Origin: CAYPXN01 sp964414715
Lineage (GTDB): Bacteria; UBA10199; JADFYH01
Direction: 5' to 3'
DNA length: 10,083 nucleotides
NCBI GenBank assembly: GCA_964414715.1
Contig: CAYPXN010000075.1
Coordinates: 1-10,083 of the forward strand
This document shows positions 1 through 6,193 of the stretch, in pieces. The position numbers were made by a program, and so were the translations under genes. The notes beneath the pieces were generated by a model, which did no database searches, was not told where the DNA came from, and saw nothing but the letters and a program-made list of their open reading frames with translations. Within the stretch, counting starts at the first letter, position 1. Each line of letters begins with the position of its first letter.

Positions 1-2882
1 CCGAAAGTGATCGCATCCGCCGGGCAACTTTGTTGACAAGCGGTCTTGATTTCTCCATCGGCTACCAATTTGCCTGCAGCTTTTGCTTTATCTTTTGCAG
101 TGCGAATACGCTGCATGCAGAAGGTACATTTTTCCATTACCCCGCGTGAACGGGTTGTAATGTCAGGGTTCAACACCAAATTCAAAGGTTCCACATACTG
201 CTTGGAATAATCAAAGAAGTTGAAACGACGAACTTTATAAGGACAGTTGTTTGCACAATATCGAGTACCCACGCATCGGTTATACACCATCGTGTTCAAG
301 CCTTCGTCATTGTGAACGGTTGCCAATACAGGACAAACCGATTCACAAGGCGCATTTTCACAATGCTGACACAACATGGGCTGATAAGTGACATCCGGAT
401 TTTCAACACCACCTGAGTAGTAGCGATCAATGCGGATCCAATGCATATAGCGTTCTTTAATGACCTGTTCTTTACCCACCACTGGAATGTTATTTTCAGA
501 CTGACATCCAATAACACAAGCACTACACCCCGTGCAGGCATTCAAGTCGATCGACATTCCCCAGCGATAGGGCTTGTCATATTTATGAGCGGGCCAAATG
601 GAAGGAATCACTTCATGCTCAGGTCCCTTTTTGGCTTCTTTCAAATATTCTTCGTAGGTCGCTTCTTTTACAATGGGTCGACCTTCAACGGTATTATGTC
701 CCTGGGTGATAGCAAGAACCGTACTGTTGCCGGTTTTTGAAATTTTAATTGGAGTTCCTGCCCAAGAAACATAATTGTTATCTGCTTTTTGAAGAGGAAA
801 AACATTCACCCCAACTTCATTTCCCAAGTGACCTACCTTTGTTCTTCCGTAACCCACTGCCACCATTGCAGACTTTTCACCTAACTTGGGTTGCAAGAAA
901 ACAGGAAGCTCTACATTCACTCCTTCTCCCTGAACTTTAACGATGTCTCCGTTATTGAGATGGAGTTTTTCACCAAGTTTCGGAGAAATCGAAAGATAGT
1001 TTTCCCACGTCGCTTTGGAATTTGGATCCGGCAATTCTTGCAACCAACCATTGTTGGCAGAACGCCCATCGAACATGGCCAAAGAGGGATAAAGAGCCAA
1101 AAATAAATCACCTTGAGGGGCATTCCATTCCGGAATTGATTTTAATGAAGATGAGGAAAAAGATCGCGCAGACTGATCTGCCTTGCGTCGGTCCCCCACC
1201 GTATCCACATAACCTTTTTGCAATGTTTCTTGCCAAAAATCTTCAAAGGATTTTCCGGAAGAAGCTGAAGGATAAACTTTTTGCTGCCATTGCGCTTTTA
1301 AGAACTCATACCAATTTTTTGCGGGAAGAGCCGCCCAAGCAATCAAAGAATCTTCCATGGCACGGGTTTTATATAAAGGTGCAATGACGGGTTGAGTAAT
1401 ACTGAACAAACCTTTTTGAGGACTCGCATCGCCCCACTCTTCCAAATAATGAGAAGAAGGACACACATAAGTTGCAAGGGCCCCTGTTTCATCTACACGG
1501 TCTGCAAAACTCACCACCAAAGGAACTTTCTTCAAGGCATCTACAAATCCCAAAGTGGCAGGAAGTGCGAAAGCAGGATTACTCTTATAAATGAACAAGG
1601 CACCCACCTTGCCATTTTTCATATCTTCTACAAGAGCCAACAAATCGGCGAAAGAACTGTTTACTTGATTTGAAGGAGAAAGAGAAACATCGAGAGTATT
1701 ACCCTCATTTTCAAGAAGAGAATTCAAAAGGTTCACCGCGATTTGAAGAGCGACAGAATTCTTCGCCTTCACCGCGCCACCCAACACCAAACTTTTCCCT
1801 TTTGCTTCCCACAACTCCTTCGCAACTCTCTTCAAAGATTCTGCTTTTACTCCTGTATCTTGAGCAACTTTTTCAACAGAATAAGGAGCCAAAGCCTGAG
1901 TTACCTGAGAATCCCCCGCATAACGAGATTGCTTATTGGCGACCACAATTTCATTCGCCAAAGCAAGCGCCACAGCCAATTCATCACCTGGCTTCAGGGT
2001 AAAATATTCATCTGCATTACTACCACTTTGGGTAAGGGCCGATTCAAAAGCCACAAAACGCAACATGGAACCATTTTCCACCTTGCGGGCTTTCGAAAAT
2101 TCTTTCGCAAACTCTACAGGCGAAATCCAGGTCCCCAAAAAGTCTGCACCAAATGAAAGGAGAAGCTTTGCTTTTCCAACTTGGTAGCGAGGTAATACGC
2201 GAGACCCATAAGAAAGCTCTTGAGCTTGAAGAATTTCTTCAGGCAAAACCCCTTCGTATTGAACATGCTTTCCATTATTCCCAACAAACTGACTTATTAA
2301 CTGAAGACTCGAAGGACTTGTAATCGATCCTGTCAGAACATATACCTTAGAGCCACTCTGCTTTACTTCTGCAAGCTTAGCCTTGATTTTTTCATCCACT
2401 TCTTCCCAAGAAAGCTCCTTATTCGGAAGCAGAGAATTCACTTGAACTGGATGCTTCAAACGATCTGGATCATACAAATTCAAAATAGAGGCCTGGCCCC
2501 GGGCGCACAATCCTCCCTGATTGAGAGGATGATCGGGATTTCCTTCCAACTTAATAGGACGACCTTCGCGAGTTTTGGCCAACACACCACAAGCAGCAGC
2601 ACATTCATTACAGGTTGAGGCATACCAATCTGCTACACCCGGAACAATTTCTTCGGGTCGATTTACATAAGGAATAATTTTTTCAACAGGGCGACGATAA
2701 CAGGCAGTGGTCGCCAACAACATCCCTGCCCCCATCACTTTCAAAAAGGAACGGCGATCCATTTCGGTAATACTTTGCTGTTCAGGAGGAGTCAAAAACT
2801 CTTTACCAATACTTGCTTCATATTCGGGGCTTTCATGAAGTTCTTCCAAACTACCCCAGTACTTAGTGAGATTTTTATCCAT
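1..2882 (-). CDS. actB: ACIII iron-sulfur subunit ActB (partial, C-terminus cut)
   Basis: Subunit B of alternative complex III, which passes electrons from menaquinol/ubiquinol towards periplasmic cytochrome c or a terminal oxidase. About 960 codons are present; the C-terminus runs off the left edge (family length, from memory, is about 1000 residues or more). The N-terminus has the ActB-type leader: a YWGSLEEL segment (residues 8-15), then the twin-arginine motif DRRSFLKVMG (42-51) and a short hydrophobic stretch ending in TTAC (Cys61, a possible but non-ideal lipidation site). A MopB-like domain follows, with Cys91, Cys94, Cys98 and Cys126 around GRPIKLEGNP. The ferredoxin part carries Cys783/786/789/793, Cys838/841/846/850, Cys870/876/880 and Cys919/922/949/953, the ligand set expected for several Fe-S clusters. 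Characterised ActB proteins lack a molybdenum cofactor, so reductase activity should not be assumed from the MopB fold. Start is ATG with AGAAAGAG just upstream, 12 bases after the actA stop, so the two are cotranscribed. Confidence 0.95.
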   Translation of the reverse strand, partial: MDKNLTKYWGSLEELHESPEYEASIGKEFLTPPEQQSITEMDRRSFLKVMGAGMLLATTACYRRPVEKIIPYVNRPEEIVPGVADWYASTCNECAAACGVLAKTREGRPIKLEGNPDHPLNQGGLCARGQASILNLYDPDRLKHPVQVNSLLPNKELSWEEVDEKIKAKLAEVKQSGSKVYVLTGSITSPSSLQLISQFVGNNGKHVQYEGVLPEEILQAQELSYGSRVLPRYQVGKAKLLLSFGADFLGTWISPVEFAKEFSKARKVENGSMLRFVAFESALTQSGSNADEYFTLKPGDELAVALALANEIVVANKQSRYAGDSQVTQALAPYSVEKVAQDTGVKAESLKRVAKELWEAKGKSLVLGGAVKAKNSVALQIAVNLLNSLLENEGNTLDVSLSPSNQVNSSFADLLALVEDMKNGKVGALFIYKSNPAFALPATLGFVDALKKVPLVVSFADRVDETGALATYVCPSSHYLEEWGDASPQKGLFSITQPVIAPLYKTRAMEDSLIAWAALPAKNWYEFLKAQWQQKVYPSASSGKSFEDFWQETLQKGYVDTVGDRRKADQSARSFSSSSLKSIPEWNAPQGDLFLALYPSLAMFDGRSANNGWLQELPDPNSKATWENYLSISPKLGEKLHLNNGDIVKVQGEGVNVELPVFLQPKLGEKSAMVAVGYGRTKVGHLGNEVGVNVFPLQKADNNYVSWAGTPIKISKTGNSTVLAITQGHNTVEGRPIVKEATYEEYLKEAKKGPEHEVIPSIWPAHKYDKPYRWGMSIDLNACTGCSACVIGCQSENNIPVVGKEQVIKERYMHWIRIDRYYSGGVENPDVTYQPMLCQHCENAPCESVCPVLATVHNDEGLNTMVYNRCVGTRYCANNCPYKVRRFNFFDYSKQYVEPLNLVLNPDITTRSRGVMEKCTFCMQRIRTAKDKAKAAGKLVADGEIKTACQQSCPADAITF

Positions 2883-2894
2883 AAGCTCTTTCTG

Positions 2895-3440
2895 CTAATT
2901 ATGACAGGTATAACAATCCAGTGGAGCACCTTTGGCCTTGTGACAAGTCACGCAAAAGCCCATATTCAGGGGTTCCACTTGTTGAATTTTACTCATATTC
3001 TTTACATCACCATGACAGGTTTCACAGGAAATTCCCTTCGCGATATGAGGGCGATGATTAAAGAAAACGAAATCAGGTTCATCATGAACTTTGATCCATT
3101 CAATCGGCTGACCTTTTTGATATTGATCTTTCAACTTTTGAATCCAGGGACTATCCGGCTTCACCACCGAATGGCAATTCATGCAAACATTCATAGAAGG
3201 CACTTGAGCATGTCGTCCTTTGTCGGCTCCCACGTGGCAATAAAGACAAGGAATGTGATTATCACCCGCATGAATTTTATGGCTAAACGGTATCGGTTGA
3301 TTGGGCGAATAACCGACGCCATTTCCCAAATTCCACCAGAAATGTACGGCATAGGCTAAGCCCGACAGTACGCAAAGAAGCACAATAGAAATAAAAATTT
3401 TCTTAGAGTTCAAAAAATTCCCCTTATTCCATCCCAGCAT
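2895..3440 (-). CDS. actA: ACIII pentaheme cytochrome c subunit ActA
   Basis: Membrane-anchored, periplasm-facing multiheme cytochrome c, subunit A of alternative complex III. With the ATG chosen here the protein has 181 residues. One hydrophobic segment (about 15-37) acts as signal anchor. It is followed by PNQPIPFSHKIHAGD (46-60), typical of the family, and five CxxCH heme-binding motifs at 65-69, 86-90, 139-143, 163-167 and 176-180, the last almost at the C-terminus. Extra His residues between the motifs can serve as distal ligands. The start is uncertain. The frame opens from a GTG at 3488 with no ribosome site; the ATG at 3440 has GGAAG about 5 bases before it; a TTG at 3413 has AAGGGG at ideal distance and would still leave the whole membrane anchor. 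It is the first gene of the act operon, 12 bases ahead of actB. Confidence 0.93.
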   Translation of the reverse strand: MLGWNKGNFLNSKKIFISIVLLCVLSGLAYAVHFWWNLGNGVGYSPNQPIPFSHKIHAGDNHIPCLYCHVGADKGRHAQVPSMNVCMNCHSVVKPDSPWIQKLKDQYQKGQPIEWIKVHDEPDFVFFNHRPHIAKGISCETCHGDVKNMSKIQQVEPLNMGFCVTCHKAKGAPLDCYTCHN

Positions 3441-3544
3441 TCTACTTCCAGACACAACAGCCTGAAGGTAGGAAGGCTTGTTGCACACTATTTAGGAAAA
3501 CGCGGGCTATTTAACGTGGTGAGTCATGTCTGTAAAGGATAAAG

Positions 3545-3558
3545 TGAATGGTTATTCA
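3545..3558. promoter_or_regulatory. 14-bp inverted repeat upstream of actA (possible operator)
   Basis: The pgsA-actA gap holds a perfect inverted repeat TGAAT-GGTT-ATTCA, about 105 bases upstream of the actA ATG. The 5-4-5 geometry is that of Crp/Fnr-family sites, but the half-site is not the classical TTGAT. On the minus strand a TTGAAT overlaps it and TTTACA lies 17 bases further on, a weak -35/-10 pair. The rest of the 208-base gap shows no ORF and no clear terminator for pgsA. Operator function is inference. Confidence 0.25.
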
Positions 3559-3648
3559 ATTTTTATAGGAGACTCGCACAAGCCCCTCCCCTCAAGGTCT
3601 CTGTAGGGCCGTTTTATGAAGTTCTAAAAATTAAATTTCCTGGAGATT

Positions 3649-4266
3649 TTAAAACTGGGAGGATTTGCCTTCTTTACTTTGAACATGCTTCATGAACTGA
3701 AGGACATAATTATAACCAGAACCCAAACTGACCACGAGAGCCATGATCAAAACAACCCAACCTACAGTACGGGTGTTTAAATAAACAAATTTGGCAGGAA
3801 GTAAAAAACAGGTTAATGCAATATTCAGGAGAGCGGTTTTTTTCTTCCCCCATACATCAGCAGCCAAGATCATTCCCTCCCCTGCAGCAATACTCCTCAA
3901 AGCGGTAATAGACAGTTCACGCACCAAAAATAATATCACCAACCAGGCGGGTAACTCCTGAAGAGGAATCAACATGATCATCACCGCCATATGAATGAGC
4001 TTATCGGCTACAGGATCCAAAAACTTTCCAAAAGTACCCACAATCTGCATTTTACGGGCAGCCCAACCGTCGAACAGATCTGAAATTCCCGCCAAAACAA
4101 ACAAAAAAGCCGAGCAATAGGCCAAAACAGGATGAAACTTGGGAGAATCCACAGGCTGCTGAAAAGCCATCATGATTATAATGATAGGAATCAATGCCAC
4201 CCGAAGGAAACTGATATAGTTCGGGATATTCAGGTAAAGATTGCGTTTGGGAAATGGAAACTTCAT
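3649..4266 (-). CDS. pgsA: CDP-diacylglycerol--glycerol-3-phosphate 3-phosphatidyltransferase
   Basis: Integral membrane enzyme of phospholipid synthesis: CDP-diacylglycerol plus glycerol-3-phosphate gives phosphatidylglycerophosphate and CMP, the committed step to phosphatidylglycerol and cardiolipin. The 205-residue protein carries the complete CDP-alcohol phosphotransferase signature D63-x2-D66-G67-x2-A70-R71-x8-G80-x3-D84-x3-D88, with all metal and substrate residues present. The start NIPNYISFLR (13-22) and several hydrophobic helices before and after the motif fit PgsA and its usual length (about 180-200). The ATG is the only reasonable start but has no good Shine-Dalgarno sequence; a TAAAAT box sits 9 bases ahead of it. 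The gene is divergent from nadB across a 95-base gap. It lies upstream of actA on the same strand, but the 208-base gap suggests separate transcription. Close relatives such as phosphatidylserine synthase are less likely given the start sequence and size. Confidence 0.9.
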   Translation of the reverse strand: MKFPFPKRNLYLNIPNYISFLRVALIPIIIIMMAFQQPVDSPKFHPVLAYCSAFLFVLAGISDLFDGWAARKMQIVGTFGKFLDPVADKLIHMAVMIMLIPLQELPAWLVILFLVRELSITALRSIAAGEGMILAADVWGKKKTALLNIALTCFLLPAKFVYLNTRTVGWVVLIMALVVSLGSGYNYVLQFMKHVQSKEGKSSQF

Positions 4267-4275
4267 GATTCAAAC

Positions 4276-4304
4276 ATTTTAAAACGCTTCCCAAATGAAG
4301 TCGA
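4276..4304 (-). promoter_or_regulatory. candidate pgsA promoter
   Basis: On the minus strand TCGACT (4304-4299, 4 of 6 matches to the sigma-70 -35) is followed after 17 bases by TAAAAT (4281-4276, 5 of 6 matches to -10). Only 9 bases separate the -10 box from the pgsA ATG, so the transcript would have almost no leader. Read by eye only. Confidence 0.25.
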
Positions 4305-4325
4305 GGATTTTCAAAACGCCAGTGC

Positions 4326-4354
4326 TTGACAGTTGTGGTGAGGCATAGTTTAGA
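4326..4354 (+). promoter_or_regulatory. candidate nadB promoter
   Basis: A perfect -35 consensus TTGACA (4326-4331) is followed by a 17-base spacer and a weak -10 TTTAGA (4349-4354). The nadB ATG begins 8 bases after the -10 box, so transcription would start at or next to the start codon. The TTG of this box could also be read as an upstream nadB start codon, adding 12 residues; I prefer the promoter reading because those residues lie before the natural NadB N-terminus. Confidence 0.35.
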
Positions 4355-4361
4355 GCAAGAA

Positions 4362-5990
4362 ATGACAGATCTTCACAGCACATTCCTGATTCTCGGCAGC
4401 GGCATCGCAGGGCTCAGCTATGCTCTCGATGTGGCAGAGCATGGGAAAGTCATCATCGTCACCAAAAAAAATTCCGCAGAATCCAACACCAATTATGCGC
4501 AAGGCGGCATCGCGAGTGTTTGGAATACCCAAAGCGACAGCTTCGAAGCGCATATCGAAGACACCCTCAAGGCAGGTGCAGGCCTGTGTCATGAAGACAT
4601 CGTGAAAATTGTTGTGGAAGAAGGACCCGATCGGGTGAAAGATCTCATTGAGTTTGGAGTTCATTTCTCACAAAAAGAACAAGGAGAAATGGATCTCACC
4701 AAAGAAGGCGGACATTCCGCCCGACGCGTTTTACACGCGGGAGATATTACAGGAAGCGAAATTGAAAGAGCCCTGCTTGAAAAAGTAAAAGCCCATCCAA
4801 ACATTGAGATCTTGGAACATCACATCGCGATTGATTTGATTACAACTGACAAATTAAATTCAACTTCTGAGGAGCGGCAGGACTCACCAACAAACAATCA
4901 AATCCTAGGCGCCTATATTTTAGATCGCCGCAGTGGAGAAGTAAAAACTATCCGCTGCAACATCTGCCTGCTTGCCACCGGTGGTGCCGGAAAAGTTTAT
5001 TTGTACACCAGCAATCCCGACATCGCCACGGGTGATGGCATCGCCATGGCTTGGCGCGCCGGCGCTTCGGTTGCAAATCTTGAGTTCGTTCAGTTTCATC
5101 CAACCTGCCTATACCATCCTCAAGCAAAGTCTTTTTTAATTTCTGAAGCACTGCGTGGCGAAGGTGCAAAACTCAAATTGCAAAATGGTGAAGAGTTCAT
5201 GCAACGCTATCACCCTCTCAAGGAACTCGCGCCTCGGGATATTGTCGCCCGTGCCATCGATGCCGAACTCAAAAGTCGTGGAGATGAATTTGTCTTGCTT
5301 GATATCAGCCACAAAGACGCAAATTATATTCGTCATCGTTTTCCGAATATCTATGAACGCTGCCTGAAGTATGGATTCGATATTAGCCGGGAAGCCATTC
5401 CTGTCGTACCTGCCGCTCACTATTTTTGCGGAGGTGTAGTCACCGATGCATTCGGAAACACGGACATAGAAAATCTTTTTGCCTGCGGTGAAGTGGCTTT
5501 CACGGGTCTTCACGGCGCAAACCGACTTGCTTCCAACTCTTTACTCGAAGCAGTGGTCTTTGCAAAACGGGCCGCAGAACGTTCTCTGGAAAAACTCAAG
5601 AGTCTGAAAAAAGAAAAAATCCACATTCCTCCCTGGAATCCTGGAAATGCTGCCGATTCCGATGAAGCGGTCGTCATCACTCAAAACTGGGATGAAATTC
5701 GACGAAGCATGTGGAATTACGTGGGCATTGTCCGAACTACCAAACGCTTGGAACGTGCCCAAAAACGCATCCAGTTTTTACAGGATGAAATCAAAGAGTA
5801 TTATTGGAATTTCAAAATCACTGCGGACCTGATTGAACTCCGAAACCTCGCCTTGGTGGCAGAACTTGTCGTCAAATGTGCCCTTCAAAGGCATGAAAGC
5901 CGTGGTTTGCATTACACTCTCGATTATCCAAAACTCGACAACCAGGCACGCGACACCCTTCTGACTCCTCAAGCTGATTTCCGCAGCTGA
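4362..5990 (+). CDS. nadB: L-aspartate oxidase
   Basis: Cytoplasmic FAD enzyme that oxidises L-aspartate to iminoaspartate, the first step of de novo NAD synthesis; NadA then makes quinolinate. At 542 residues it has the normal length. Visible family features are the FAD-binding GSGIAG (12-17), the NYAQGGIA segment (44-51), GGHSARRVLHAGD, the active-site regions HPTCLYHP and SEALRGEGA, ELAPRDIVARAID, the PAAHYFCGGV segment, and near the end of the flavoprotein domain GLHGANRLASNSLLEA. A helical C-terminal domain follows with the RGLHYTLDYP ending usual for NadB. These features separate it from succinate dehydrogenase/fumarate reductase flavoproteins. The ATG at 4362 puts the Rossmann fold directly at the N-terminus; an in-frame TTG at 4326 overlaps the candidate promoter. 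The Shine-Dalgarno sequence is weak (AGAGCAAGA). nadA and nadC are not in the window. Confidence 0.96.
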   Translation: MTDLHSTFLILGSGIAGLSYALDVAEHGKVIIVTKKNSAESNTNYAQGGIASVWNTQSDSFEAHIEDTLKAGAGLCHEDIVKIVVEEGPDRVKDLIEFGVHFSQKEQGEMDLTKEGGHSARRVLHAGDITGSEIERALLEKVKAHPNIEILEHHIAIDLITTDKLNSTSEERQDSPTNNQILGAYILDRRSGEVKTIRCNICLLATGGAGKVYLYTSNPDIATGDGIAMAWRAGASVANLEFVQFHPTCLYHPQAKSFLISEALRGEGAKLKLQNGEEFMQRYHPLKELAPRDIVARAIDAELKSRGDEFVLLDISHKDANYIRHRFPNIYERCLKYGFDISREAIPVVPAAHYFCGGVVTDAFGNTDIENLFACGEVAFTGLHGANRLASNSLLEAVVFAKRAAERSLEKLKSLKKEKIHIPPWNPGNAADSDEAVVITQNWDEIRRSMWNYVGIVRTTKRLERAQKRIQFLQDEIKEYYWNFKITADLIELRNLALVAELVVKCALQRHESRGLHYTLDYPKLDNQARDTLLTPQADFRS

Positions 5991-5992
5991 TA

Positions 5993-6042
5993 AAACTCGG
6001 GTGTCATTGCGAGCCCGAAGGGCGTGGCAATCCCCCGAGTTT
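5993..6042 (+). terminator. nested stem-loop directly after nadB (possible terminator)
   Basis: Two bases after the nadB stop, AAACTCGGG (5993-6001) is exactly complementary to CCCGAGTTT (6034-6042). Inside, ATTGC (6006-6010) pairs with GCAAT and GCCC pairs with GGGC around a GAA loop. This gives roughly 18 base pairs with small internal loops. It is followed only by a short TTTA, so it lacks a proper U tract and may work as a 3'-end stabiliser rather than a terminator. Most of it consists of the left half of the palindromic repeat. Confidence 0.35.
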
Positions 6043-6076
6043 ACCCGGGAGATCGCCACACTTCGTTCGCGATGAC
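6003..6076. repeat. palindromic dispersed repeat, GTCATTGCGAGC type, copy 1
   Basis: A roughly 74-base element begins GTCATTGCGAGC (6003-6014) and ends GTTCGCGATGAC (6065-6076). The ends pair over 12 positions, two of them G-U in RNA. The core contains GGCAATCCCCC and CCCGGGAGATCGCC. Short palindromes of this type, starting GTCATTGCGAGC, recur in many bacterial genomes and are often mis-annotated as tiny ORFs. A second copy lies at 9945-10030. The rest of the 203-base nadB to 6194 gap shows only an imperfect inverted repeat (about 6073-6102) and A/G-rich sequence. Confidence 0.8.
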
Positions 6077-6193
6077 ATCCAAGTGTAAACATTTGGATTG
6101 TCACGTGAATAAAAAAGGGGGGCGGAATTTTAGGCTCAAAAATAAACACAACCTCTTTCCCCAAAAAGCGATAAAGCGGCCTCAGGTATATTT

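Noticed and set aside
1..2882. Active molybdenum reductase or formate dehydrogenase
   Set aside because: The leader, the ferredoxin fusion and the pentaheme partner are those of ACIII; characterised ActB has no molybdenum cofactor.
2775..3359. Plus-strand open frame of 194 codons
   Set aside because: Lies antisense to actA and the start of actB, both with clear family motifs; its translation shows no domain.
3441..3488. Upstream GTG start of actA
   Set aside because: No ribosome-binding site precedes it, and the extra 16 residues would put a long polar stretch before the membrane anchor.
3600..3650. Intrinsic terminator after pgsA
   Set aside because: Only a short imperfect pairing with a loop too small to form; no convincing stem before the T-rich stretch.
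6073..6102. Inverted repeat GACATCCAA/TTGGATTGTC as terminator
   Set aside because: One bulge, a loop of about 10 bases and no following T-run on either strand.
5778..6164. Minus-strand open frame of 128 codons
   Set aside because: Made of nadB antisense and the palindromic repeat; the translated CHRERSVAIS-like stretch is the usual product of such repeats read as protein.
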